A stretch of 64,000 bases of DNA. Source: Chloroflexus aggregans DSM 9485. GTDB lineage: Bacteria; Chloroflexota; Chloroflexia; Chloroflexales; Chloroflexaceae. Below the pieces are notes generated by a model. That model was not told the DNA's origin and did no database searches. It saw only the letters and a list, made by a program, of their open reading frames with translations. The DNA lies in assembly GCF_000021945.1 (NCBI RefSeq), contig NC_011831.1, positions 2,989,353 to 3,053,352 of the forward strand, read 5' to 3'. Every line of letters begins with the position of its first letter. Within the stretch, counting starts at the first letter, position 1. The translations under genes and the position numbers were made by a program. Below, piece by piece: positions 56,282 to 64,000 of this stretch.

Positions 56282-57886
56282 TCAGGCTGTTTTGCCGAGG
56301 CCGGCCAAGGCTTGGGCTACTGTTAGCCAGCCGTAGCCGGGAAAGAGTTTGGCGACCTGCGATGAGAAGAGCAAGCTGTCGCCGAGTAACTCAGTAGCCG
56401 GCCCTTCGACTACTACCTCACCTTCACCGAGCAGGATAACCCGGTCGGCGCAGGCGGCAGCCATCTCAACATCGTGAGTTGCTATCACAACGGTACGACC
56501 CTCGCTACACAACCGGCGCAATAAGGTTATGAGGGTGGTTTTGGCTTGATAATCCAAACCGCGGGTCGGTTCATCGAGCAAGATCAGACGTGGTTCTCCG
56601 ACTAGCGCCGTCGCTAAGGCGGCACGTTGCGCTTCACCACCGCTGAGATTGCGCGGATAGTGGGTGGCGAGATGGGCAATACCGAATTTGCGCAGTGTGG
56701 TGTCGATCAGCGTTGGTGACGGTGGTAAGCCGCGACCGCGTAGGCTAAACGCTAGCTCCTCGTGGAGGGTGTCGTGGAAGAGGATGCTATGCGGATCTTG
56801 CGGGACGTATGCGACCGTGCGGGCGAGTTCCTCGACGGTAAGTGGCGCAATGTCACGCCCTTCTAGCTCGATTTTGCCTTCGGTTGGACGGACTAGCCCG
56901 ATGAGGGTTTTGAGTAAGGTGCTTTTGCCACTGCCGTTCCGTCCCATAAGGGCAATGAGTGTACCGTATGGCAGATCGAGGTTTACGCGATAGAGCGCTT
57001 CGTGCTGACCATATTGGACGGTGACGTTGCGTAGGCGGGCAAGCGGTGGAGCAGGTGGCGATACGGGAGGGGTAGGTGGTGGCGCCGGTAGATTGGTGGG
57101 AACAAATCTTCGCCCTTCTTTAATCGTCAATGGGAGTGGTTCCCAGCCTAATGCTGTGGCGAGATGTTGTAACGGTGGACGTAGTTCAATGCGGGATAGT
57201 ACCTCACGCGGTGTGCCTACTTCGTATTGGCCATTCGGTGTAAGATAGAGGATACGGTCGGCGTATTGTACGACTCGTTCCAGCCGATGCTCGCATAAGA
57301 TGATGGTAATGCCGAGATCGGCGTTCAGTTTTTGCAACGCGGTTAGGACCTCTTCTGCTCCATGTGGATCGAGTTGGCTGGTTGGTTCGTCGAGGACTAA
57401 TGCTCGCGGCTGGGCGGCTAGTGCTGCGGCAATGGCGACGCGCTGCTGTTCGCCGCCGCTAAGGGTTGCTACGTGACGATGTCGTAGGTGGGCTATCGCT
57501 AGTTGATCGAGTACCTCTTCGACTCGTCGGCGCATAACCGGTGTGGGGACACCCAGGTTTTCCATAGCGAAGACGATTTCGTCTTCGACCCGCTCGACGA
57601 CAAACTGACTTTCGGGGTCTTGAACGACAAAGCCGATTAGGTCGGCTAGATCGCGGGGCTGGTGGGTTAACGTGTCGCGGCCCCACACTCGGACACGTCC
57701 CCCGAATGTACCACCGTAGAAGTGTGGGATGAGGCCGTTGAGGAGACGGAGCAACGTGCTTTTGCCGGCTCCGCTCGGTCCGCAGATCAGGAGAAACTCG
57801 CCCGGTGCGATATGGAGGCTCAGTTGGCGGAAGATGGGAGTGGTGGCACCGGGGTAGGTGTAGCTGACACGGTCGAGTTCGATCAT
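56282..57886 (-). CDS. Fused ECF-type ABC transporter ATPase
   Basis: A 534-residue protein with two ABC ATPase domains joined by a Pro-rich linker (about 285-310), the EcfA1-EcfA2-like pair of an energy-coupling-factor transporter. Domain 1: Walker A CGPSGAGKSTLL, signature LSGGEQQRVA, Walker B ALVLDEPTSQ. Domain 2: Walker A MGRNGSGKSTLL, signature LSGGEAQRAA, Walker B LILLDEPTRG. Opening MIELDRVSYTYPGA is typical of ECF ATPases. I chose the ATG at 57884-57886. No T or S component is adjacent, so the vitamin or metal carried is unknown. It is 13 bases downstream of the aminotransferase gene. Confidence 0.9.
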   Translation of the reverse strand: MIELDRVSYTYPGATTPIFRQLSLHIAPGEFLLICGPSGAGKSTLLRLLNGLIPHFYGGTFGGRVRVWGRDTLTHQPRDLADLIGFVVQDPESQFVVERVEDEIVFAMENLGVPTPVMRRRVEEVLDQLAIAHLRHRHVATLSGGEQQRVAIAAALAAQPRALVLDEPTSQLDPHGAEEVLTALQKLNADLGITIILCEHRLERVVQYADRILYLTPNGQYEVGTPREVLSRIELRPPLQHLATALGWEPLPLTIKEGRRFVPTNLPAPPPTPPVSPPAPPLARLRNVTVQYGQHEALYRVNLDLPYGTLIALMGRNGSGKSTLLKTLIGLVRPTEGKIELEGRDIAPLTVEELARTVAYVPQDPHSILFHDTLHEELAFSLRGRGLPPSPTLIDTTLRKFGIAHLATHYPRNLSGGEAQRAALATALVGEPRLILLDEPTRGLDYQAKTTLITLLRRLCSEGRTVVIATHDVEMAAACADRVILLGEGEVVVEGPATELLGDSLLFSSQVAKLFPGYGWLTVAQALAGLGKTA

Positions 57887-57899
57887 ATGCCTTTGCTCA

Positions 57900-59099
57900 T
57901 TATGACATAATCGCTCGTAGCCCGCTGAGGAGCCGGTCAATATCTGTCGGTGAATTGTACGCCTGTACCGAGACACGGATGAGTGGTTGTCCTTCCCACA
58001 TGAAACATGGTACTTCTACCCGCCATTCGTGCCAGAGCCGAGCCTGTACCTGGGTCGGATCGCACGGTGGCAACGGTAGTGCCCGCATCTGTCCCCACCA
58101 TTGTTCGTCGGCGGGAGAAAGCGGTGGTAAACCGCTGAGTTCCAGTATCTGTGTTGATGCCTCGCGTAACAAGGTGTGACAGGCGTTTCGTACTGCCGGC
58201 CAGTGGTGTGTCTGTTGAAAATCAATGGCAGCAGGTACGCTGAGAAAAGCCGATGGATCGTCGGTTCCCATCCATTCGTAGTAGGCTTGTAATGGACGGC
58301 CTGTCGGGTAGGCGAGAAAGCTGCCTTGCAGTGGTTCCGGCGGTTGCCAGCCCCAGCTCACGACCAGCGGTTCTAAGCGGGTTTGGTGTTCGGGACGGAC
58401 GTAGAGAAAACCGGCTCCTTTAGGTGCGCACAGCCATTTGTGGCAGTTCGCACCGTAAAAATCAGCCCCCAACTCGGTGAGGTTGAGATCGATCTGACCG
58501 GGGGCATGGGCACCGTCAATTACCGTGATGATCCCGGCAGCGCGGGCACGCCGGCAAATCTCGGCCACCGGCATGATTAGTGCGGTTGGCGATGTGATGT
58601 GGCTGAGCAAGATGACACGGGTGCGAGGGGTAACCCCGCTCCAAAGCTGGTCGATTATCTCGGTAGGTGTCGCTACCGGTAGCTTAACCGGTTGGTTGAC
58701 ATAGGTTGCGCCTCGTTGGCGACATACATACCGCCAGGTGCGCTCAATCGCGCCGTACTCGTGGGTCGTCCCCAATACTTCATCACCCGGTTGCAGATCA
58801 ATCGAGCGGGCAACAATATTCAGGGCATACGTCACGTTGGGGACGAAGACGAGTTCATCTGCCGATGCGCCGACGAAAGCGGCCAGGCGGGTGCGGGCGT
58901 TGTGGAGCCGTGCCGATAATTCACGACCGAGAAACGCGACCGGTTGGGCTTCGAGCTGACGTTGCCATGCTTGATAGACGGTAAATACCGGGCGTGGACA
59001 AGCACCAAAGCTGCCGTGGTTGAGGAAGGTTATGTCGCGGCGGAGTAAAAATTGCTCGGCAAGTGTGGGTAACGGTAGTGAGAGGGTTGTGCCGGTCAT
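57900..59099 (-). CDS. Class V PLP-dependent aminotransferase (isopenicillin N epimerase-like)
   Basis: A 399-residue cytoplasmic PLP enzyme. It opens DITFLNHGSFGACPRPVF, the isopenicillin N epimerase/cysteine desulfurase-like start. The cofactor sites are Asp in VIDGAHAPGQ and the Schiff-base Lys in NCHKWLCAPKG. Substrate is not deducible; members act as epimerases, desulfurases or lyases, including EgtE-type enzymes. No ergothioneine partner (egtB, egtD) lies here. It is probably co-transcribed with the ECF ATPase, which hints at cofactor or vitamin metabolism. Confidence 0.87.
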   Translation of the reverse strand: MTGTTLSLPLPTLAEQFLLRRDITFLNHGSFGACPRPVFTVYQAWQRQLEAQPVAFLGRELSARLHNARTRLAAFVGASADELVFVPNVTYALNIVARSIDLQPGDEVLGTTHEYGAIERTWRYVCRQRGATYVNQPVKLPVATPTEIIDQLWSGVTPRTRVILLSHITSPTALIMPVAEICRRARAAGIITVIDGAHAPGQIDLNLTELGADFYGANCHKWLCAPKGAGFLYVRPEHQTRLEPLVVSWGWQPPEPLQGSFLAYPTGRPLQAYYEWMGTDDPSAFLSVPAAIDFQQTHHWPAVRNACHTLLREASTQILELSGLPPLSPADEQWWGQMRALPLPPCDPTQVQARLWHEWRVEVPCFMWEGQPLIRVSVQAYNSPTDIDRLLSGLRAIMS

Positions 59100-59209
59100 A
59101 GTGTGTCCTTGTCGCTCAAGATGATTGTAGACATGTTGGCCGGAAACGGTATTTCGTCAAGCTGCTTGACGGGCGGCGTAGGCACTTCTACCATGGCATG
59201 GTCACTCAA

Positions 59210-60310
59210 AGGGCGCTAACGCAAAGACCGCAGAGGGAGCAAAGGACGCAAAGATTGCTGACGCAGAGAGTGTCACCCGTCGGGGCACGGCGGTGCCGTG
59301 CCCCCACGCAGGGCGGTAGGGGCACGGCATGCCGTGCCGCCACCAAGGGCAAAGGACGTTCACGCAAAGGGGGCAAAGGGGGCAAAGATCAGGATGTTGA
59401 CGCACAGCGCGCCACCCGTCGGGGCACGGCGGTGCCGTGCCGCTACGCAGGGCGGTAGGGGTACGGAGATGCCGTGCCCACACGCAGGGCGGTAGGGGTA
59501 CGGCGATGCCGTGCCCCCACGCAGGGCTGTAGGGGCACGGCGATGCCGTGCCCCCACGCAGGGCAAAGGTCGCTAACGCAAAGGGCGCAAAGGGGGCAAA
59601 GATCGCAAAGAGATGTTGACGCACAGCGCGCCACCCGTCGGGGTACGGCGGTGCCGTGCCGCCACGCAGGGCGGTAGGGGCACGGCGGTGCCGTGCCGCC
59701 ACCAAGGGCAAAGGACGCTCACGCAAAGGGGGCAAAGGGGGCAAAGATCGCAAAGAGATGTTGACGCACAGCGCGCCACCCGTCGGGGTACGGCGGTGCC
59801 GTGCCGCCACGCAGGGCGGTAGGGGCACGGCGGTGCCGTGCCGCCACCAAGGGCAAAGGACGCTCACGCAAAGGGGGCAAAGGGGACAAAGGTCGCAAAG
59901 GGCGTTGACGCACAGCGCGCCAGCCGTCGGGGTACGGCGGTGCCGTGCCGCCACGCAGGGCGGTAGGGGCACGGCGGTGCCGTGCCGCCACCAAGGGCAA
60001 AGGACGTTCACGCAAAGGGGGCAAAGGGGGCAAAGATCAGGATGTTGACGCACAGCGCGCCAGCCGTCGGGGTACGGCGGTGCCGTGCCGCCACGCAGGG
60101 CGGTAGGGGCACGGCGGTGCCGTGCCGCCACCAAGGGCAAAGGACGTTCACGCAAAGAGGGCAAAGGGGGCAAAGATCAGGATGTTGACGCACAGCGCAC
60201 CACCCGTCGGGGTACGGCGGTGCCGTGCCGCCACGCAGGGCGGTAGGGGTACGGCGGGGCCGTGCCCACACGAAGGGAAAAGGACGCTAACACAAAGGGC
60301 GCAAAGAGTT
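59210..60310. repeat. 1.1-kb tandem array of ~140-146 bp composite units
   Basis: GTTGACGCACAGCGC anchors at about 59396, 59614, 59760, 59904, 60044 and 60184, so the unit is 140-146 bases (218 in one copy with extra hairpins). Each unit joins two hairpins of the GTAGGGGCACGGCGGTGCCG type to an ACGCAAAGGGGGCAAAGG stretch. Frames up to 323 codons open on either strand are artefacts of the repeat. Confidence 0.93.
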
Positions 60311-60344
60311 GCAAATGATGTAATACCCATACAAGGACAATGCG

Positions 60345-60911
60345 ATGTGGTTAATAGTCGGCTTAGGTAATCCGGGTGAGCGTTACGCGCGAACCAGGCA
60401 CAACATCGGTTTCCGCAGTGTTGAGACGCTGGCCGAGCGACACGGGCTAACTTTTCGCAACCAGAGGGCCAAGAGCGAGATTGCTGAAGGAATTATTCGC
60501 GGGCAACGGGTGGCGTTGGTCAAGCCACAGACCTACATGAATCTCAGTGGGCAAGCGGTCGCCGCGTTGCGTCAATGGTATAAAATCGATCCGGCGCGCG
60601 AACTTTTGGTGATCTATGATGACCTTGATTTACCGTTTGCCAAACTCCGCTTACGCGAACGAGGGAGTGCCGGCACGCACAACGGGATGCGGTCGATAGT
60701 CGGGCAGCTTGGTACCACTGAGTTTCCACGCTTACGGATTGGAATCGGTCAGCCACCGGGTCAGATGGATGCAGCCGATTATGTGTTGAGCCGGTTTACC
60801 CCGGAAGAGGAGGCGGTTTTGCCCGAGGTACTGGCGCGGGTTGCCGATGCGGTTGAGGTGGTTGTAAGTGAGGGGTTGACGGCCGCGATGAATCGTTATA
60901 ATCCGTTGTAG
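60345..60911 (+). CDS. pth: Peptidyl-tRNA hydrolase
   Basis: A 188-residue cytoplasmic esterase that recycles peptidyl-tRNA dropped by ribosomes. Key residues are present: Asn9 in VGLGNPGERYA, catalytic His19 in TRHNIGF, PQTYMNLSG, Asp in YDDLDLPF and GSAGTHNGMRSI. Length is normal. The ATG follows AAGGACA. It lies just behind the 1.1-kb repeat array. Confidence 0.96.
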   Translation: MWLIVGLGNPGERYARTRHNIGFRSVETLAERHGLTFRNQRAKSEIAEGIIRGQRVALVKPQTYMNLSGQAVAALRQWYKIDPARELLVIYDDLDLPFAKLRLRERGSAGTHNGMRSIVGQLGTTEFPRLRIGIGQPPGQMDAADYVLSRFTPEEEAVLPEVLARVADAVEVVVSEGLTAAMNRYNPL

Positions 60912-61063
60912 TAGGGTGGGTAGTACGCCCGATTTGGTTGCGCTTGGGTGCGTGAAGCCTGGGTATTTGGGCGAATTGATGTACACTACTATTGAACTAT
61001 CGATTAGGAACGGCGCAACGTTCCGTAAGATGTGCGCCGCGCAGACTCAGAAGGAGCGATTGC

Positions 61064-61600
61064 ATGCCTCTCGAAACCGCAACACTGGCCGGTGGTTGTT
61101 TTTGGTGCCTCGAAGCGGTCTACGATCAGGTGATCGGCGTTAAGGATGTTGTCTCCGGCTATACCGGTGGGCATGTGCCCAATCCGAGCTATCAACGGGT
61201 TTGTGATGGTAACACCGGTCACGCCGAGGCGGTTCAGATACAGTTTGATCCCGAACAGATCGGTTATCGTGAGCTGTTGGAAATCTTCTTTAGCATTCAC
61301 GATCCAACGACGCTTAATCGGCAAGGTGCCGATGTCGGTACGCAATACCGTTCGGCGATTTTTTACCATTCGGAAGAGCAACGTCAGATTGCTGAACAGC
61401 TTGTGCGTGAATTGACCGAGCAGCGAGTGTTTCGTGATCCGATAGTGACCGAAATTGTGCCGGCTTCGACTTTCTACCCCGCCGAGGACTACCACCAAGA
61501 GTACTTTGCACGGAATCCGTATCAGCCCTATTGTCAGTTTGTGGTTGCACCCAAGGTAGCGAAGTTTCGGAAACTGTTTGCCGATAAAGTGGCGCAGTAA
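61064..61600 (+). CDS. msrA: Peptide methionine-S-sulfoxide reductase
   Basis: A 178-residue enzyme that repairs oxidised methionine, with nucleophile Cys12 in GGCFWCLEA. Other family segments are [46 protein letters not shown] and the end [17 protein letters not shown] with a possible resolving Cys. The ATG at 61064 follows AAGGAGCG; a frame extension upstream is not conserved. No msrB is fused or adjacent. Confidence 0.95.
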   Translation: MPLETATLAGGCFWCLEAVYDQVIGVKDVVSGYTGGHVPNPSYQRVCDGNTGHAEAVQIQFDPEQIGYRELLEIFFSIHDPTTLNRQGADVGTQYRSAIFYHSEEQRQIAEQLVRELTEQRVFRDPIVTEIVPASTFYPAEDYHQEYFARNPYQPYCQFVVAPKVAKFRKLFADKVAQ

Positions 61601-61633
61601 CGGACGGCATGTCGGCATAGTGCGTCGCTTGCG

Positions 61634-62200
61634 CTATGCCGCATTCGGGTGATCATCACGCATAATCTGGATAAACCGCCAGCCATATTGCACAAACGAT
61701 AAGCTAAATGGGATGAGTGCTGCGTAGAGAGCCGGTTTGCCCCAACGCGGACCACCGGCGAGATAGAGTAATGCGGCAATGGTCATTGCGAGGGTTGTTA
61801 GTTTACCACTGCTCTCGGCAGTCGTGATTTGTGCCTTGCGCCGCAAAACGATAAGCCCGGCCAGTAGAATCCCCACATCGCGAAAGATCAGTAACCCGGT
61901 AGCCCACCACGGAAAGCCGCGGGTGCGCGAGAGCATTACCGCCGCCGAATCGATCAGAGCCTTGTCGGCAATCGGATCGAGTATCTGACCAAGCTTCGAG
62001 ACCTCTCCACGCCGGCGAGCAATCGGACCATCGAGTGCGTCGGTGATCATGGTGATTGCCAACAACAGTAATGCCCGTTTGCGTCGATCGGTGCGTTGCA
62101 TGTAGTAGATCGTTGCCGGTAAAAGCAGTAAGCGGCTAATGGTGAGCAGGTTTGAAGGGTAGAGGAGTTCGCGTGGCTGAATGAGATTGCGGAGCGCCAT
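61634..62200 (-). CDS. CDP-alcohol phosphatidyltransferase
   Basis: A 188-residue integral membrane enzyme of phospholipid synthesis, with about five transmembrane helices. The catalytic motif DG-x2-AR-x8-G-x3-D-x3-D is complete in DALDGPIARRRGEV and the following LGQILDPIADK. By size it resembles PgsA or a related archaetidyl/cardiolipin-type synthase; substrate alcohol is not certain. I chose the ATG at 62198-62200 after GAGGAGG. It begins 13 bases after the DUF4013-like gene on the same strand. Confidence 0.9.
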   Translation of the reverse strand: MALRNLIQPRELLYPSNLLTISRLLLLPATIYYMQRTDRRKRALLLLAITMITDALDGPIARRRGEVSKLGQILDPIADKALIDSAAVMLSRTRGFPWWATGLLIFRDVGILLAGLIVLRRKAQITTAESSGKLTTLAMTIAALLYLAGGPRWGKPALYAALIPFSLSFVQYGWRFIQIMRDDHPNAA

Positions 62201-62213
62201 TATGTCCTCCTCG

Positions 62214-62876
62214 TTATTGCTGAGATGGCGATGATGAGACTTGGTGAACGGTTTGACCGAGTAAATGACCAAAGACCAGCGCCGCATAGACGGTGGTAAA
62301 CAGGGAGCCAACGACAAAGATAATACTGCCTAGTCCACCGACGAAATTACACACTATCGAGAGTAACCAGAGGACCAGCCACTCGGCCGGGTTGCGCCGC
62401 AATAGCGTGAAGACTTCGCCTAACTGTAGGGCCGCCTCCACCGATCCGGTTTGGACATAGCGACTATTGCCGATAATGAGCAGGAGCTGGGTAATGAGGA
62501 TAAGTGGGATAAGGATGAGGTTTAGGCAGAGCAACAGGCCGAAGAAAATGCCCGGCTGAGGATCGTTATTGCCGGATGCGACAATAATGGCGACCAGGAT
62601 ACAGCTTAAGATACACACTATCGCCAAGATGGGTAGGTAGTAGACGATTGCAATGAGTAGGCCGTAGATTCCCTCGCTGAGCACAGTACCGAGTTGGTTG
62701 AGTCGCGGCAGCGGTTGTGGATTACCTTGCGCAACGGCGCGTGCTGTCTGCAAGAGACACCCAATTAATGCGATCTGACCGATGATCGGTATAAATTGCA
62801 AGAGACCGATAACGAGGATGATTTTCCACCAGTCGGGGTCGTCAAAGACAAAGCTAAAGGCGCGAGTAAGGTTCAT
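62214..62876 (-). CDS. DUF4013-like membrane protein (220 aa)
   Basis: A polytopic membrane protein with about six hydrophobic segments. The opening AFSFVFDDPDWWKIILVIGL and the ending FGHLLGQ are typical of the DUF4013 family, whose function is unknown. The ATG at 62874-62876 follows GAGGAG and lies one base after the stop of the small open frame upstream. It precedes the phosphatidyltransferase gene by 13 bases, so the two probably act in the same envelope process. Confidence 0.82.
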   Translation of the reverse strand: MNLTRAFSFVFDDPDWWKIILVIGLLQFIPIIGQIALIGCLLQTARAVAQGNPQPLPRLNQLGTVLSEGIYGLLIAIVYYLPILAIVCILSCILVAIIVASGNNDPQPGIFFGLLLCLNLILIPLILITQLLLIIGNSRYVQTGSVEAALQLGEVFTLLRRNPAEWLVLWLLSIVCNFVGGLGSIIFVVGSLFTTVYAALVFGHLLGQTVHQVSSSPSQQ

Positions 62877-62877
62877 A

Positions 62878-63003
62878 TTACTCCTCTGATGGATGATACT
62901 TGCGGATTGACATAAGCTGCCGGTTGAAACCATCGTTACAAACGTAGACTCCGCATGGCGGTTGGGTGGTCAGCGGTGTGGGAGATGATGCGGTAACGTT
63001 CAC
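62878..63003 (-). CDS. Possible small protein or leader peptide (41 aa)
   Basis: A GTG at 63001-63003 is preceded by GGAGG at good spacing and opens a 41-codon frame ending one base before the DUF4013-like ATG. The product (VNVTASSPTPLTTQPPCGVY, then VCNDGFNRQLMSIRKYHPSE) has two Cys and no family I know. Strong ribosome site and stop-start coupling support translation; small size and lack of homology argue for caution. Confidence 0.45.
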   Translation of the reverse strand: MNVTASSPTPLTTQPPCGVYVCNDGFNRQLMSIRKYHPSEE

Positions 63004-63224
63004 AATGAAATCCTCCGATGGTGATAACAAAGGGCGACATCCTTTTAGGACGTGCAATTCGCAAGTGGTTGGGCAAGTTGTGCGTAGCAGGCAGCAGCCT
63101 CGGTTAAGACTTACATGCCGCACAACAGGTTGGGTACGAGCGTTATTGCATCAACTGTACCATAAGAAGTGGGTGGTACGTGCAAGAGAGATCTGGAGAC
63201 AGTAGTGACGAGCTAAGTATCGCG

Positions 63225-63525
63225 GTCTGAAGCCATCGCTGTAGCTGAGAAGCTCCTGAACGGCCTGGCAGTCCTCAGCTCAGACGTTAGCATGAGCCTG
63301 GCTTACAAAACAGGCGCGCGAAAGCCCACACCCTTTAGGGGTGGGATGAAGCGCGATACTGATGTGTAGATACGCATTGCACATCCATACAACATCATCG
63401 ACACAATCTATGATACACTGTATCCTAAAGAAAGGCGGGGCACCGCCTTCGGGGAGGCTCAGCCGTTAGGCGGGCCGCAGAACCGAGAACCCCACAGGCT
63501 TTAGCCGTGGGAGTTTCAGCGGAGC
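63225..63525 (+). mobile_element. Internally deleted IS200/IS605-like element with omega-RNA-like end
   Basis: Two hairpins of a style usual in this family lie about 160 bases apart: CCCACACC-CTTTA-GGGGTGGG (63325-63345) and CCCCACAGG-CTTTAG-CCGTGGG (63490-63511, with bulge). The second is followed by AGTTTCAGCGG, as at the right end of TnpB elements where the guide RNA scaffold ends. Before it a folded GC-rich stretch (63435-63488) resembles the omega-RNA body. An inverted repeat (AGCTGAG 63243-63249, CTCAGCT 63274-63280) lies upstream. No tnpA or tnpB is left. Confidence 0.6.
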
Positions 63526-63557
63526 ATTACTGCATCAACCGCTCTACCTAAAACCGG

Positions 63558-64000
63558 CTATAGACGTTGGGTGGCATGTGCCTGCTGTTCCGCCGCAACG
63601 TAGAGTTGTACACCGACAAGTTGGGCAAAGATGCCAACGCTGCACAACAGCCAAATGGCTATGACAATCACAAGCAGGGGTGCGTTATTGACAATCAGGA
63701 TACCGGTTAGTCCGGCCATAGCCGCTGCCGGTATATATGCAGCGAGGCTGGCTAAGCGGGCATGCCAGAAGTAGGTCCGGTACGGTGGGGTAAATGCACG
63801 GCGTAACGTTTCGCTGCTTAAAGCTCGCTCTATCTGTCCCTCCTCAGCAAAGATCAGCCGACCAATCGGCGCTACTCCGATCAGAAAGAAGCTCAGCCAA
63901 ACCAATGCCATTAATGCGAGGATGCCACCCATGACTACCTCGAGCAGATCGGTTTGACCGGCCAAGACCAATGCTAATCCGCTACAGGCGAGCAGAAGAC
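63558..64000 (-). CDS. DUF4013-like membrane protein, N-terminus cut by window edge
   Basis: The minus-strand frame stays open to the window edge, so the start is outside. Visible are about four hydrophobic segments (GGILALMALVWLSFFLIGV, later IPAAAMAGLTGILIV and LLVIVIAIWLLCSVGIFAQ) and the motif RAFTPPYRTYFWHARLASLA. The end LVGVQLYVAAEQQAHATQ matches the DUF4013 C-terminal layout, so it is probably a diverged paralogue of the 62214-62876 protein. An IS-like remnant lies between the two. Confidence 0.7.
   Translation of the reverse strand, partial: LLLACSGLALVLAGQTDLLEVVMGGILALMALVWLSFFLIGVAPIGRLIFAEEGQIERALSSETLRRAFTPPYRTYFWHARLASLAAYIPAAAMAGLTGILIVNNAPLLVIVIAIWLLCSVGIFAQLVGVQLYVAAEQQAHATQRL

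Noticed and set aside
59202-60173. 323-codon minus-strand open frame in the repeat array
   Set aside because: It is a translation of the composite tandem repeats (RHRRAPTALRGGT-type peptide repeats); frames are open on both strands and no ribosome site is present.

Overview
The window looks like chromosome of a filamentous anoxygenic phototroph of the Chloroflexota, most likely a Chloroflexus species. This is an inference from the moderate-to-high GC, the form of the 16S rRNA gene, the HoxEFUYH hydrogenase, the K+-independent H+-pyrophosphatase, and intergenic regions packed with GTAGGGGC-type hairpins and ACGCAAAGGGCG-type tandem repeats. I could not run a database search, so the species is not fixed.

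Layout. 1-10.2 kb: pheT (cut by the window edge), small membrane proteins including a TatA-like miniprotein, a flavoprotein with a damaged nucleotide-binding motif, a thiolase, a response regulator/PP2C phosphatase, a GT4 glycosyltransferase and a ferredoxin-NADP reductase. 10.5-17.8 kb: a compact five-gene locus resembling type VII (ESX) secretion: two WXG100 proteins, an EspG-like protein, a lipase-like protein with a helical N-terminus, and a three-ATPase EccC-type motor. None of the other membrane components known from actinobacteria is present. 18.0-21.4 kb: a solitary 16S rRNA gene with its own promoter and a private processing stem, followed by 1.5 kb of hairpin-rich tandem repeats where a 23S gene would usually stand. 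21.4-29.4 kb: the bidirectional [NiFe] hydrogenase operon hoxEFUYH with its maturation protease, then hppA. 29.7-32.4 kb: three tandem RsbR-like STAS regulators whose STAS domains are almost identical in DNA while their sensor domains differ.

32.4-45 kb holds proS, a small helical protein, a DUF1997-like protein, a secreted membrane-anchored pullulanase, htpG, moaA, an Mrp-type ATPase, a divergent SufR-like regulator and superoxide dismutase. 45-50 kb is an AT-richer accessory stretch: a glycosyltransferase, a possible gene remnant, a duplicated-domain lipoprotein and a secreted protein. 50-64 kb holds dnaE, fumC, a fused ECF-type ABC ATPase, a class V aminotransferase, pth, msrA, a CDP-alcohol phosphatidyltransferase and two DUF4013-like membrane proteins. 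A deleted IS200/IS605-like element lies in the last kilobase.

Housekeeping genes are separated by at least six different tandem-repeat arrays (19.85-21.3, 38.8-39.2, 49.9-50.3, 54.3-54.7 and 59.2-60.3 kb). The clearest promoters have TTGACA or TTGCAN, a 16-17 base spacer, then TATACT, TACAAT or TAGAAT. No tRNA gene, CRISPR array or intact transposase gene was found. The best candidate for an undescribed system is the minimal type VII-like locus; next are the solitary 16S unit with its repeat tail and the self-homogenising STAS triplet.
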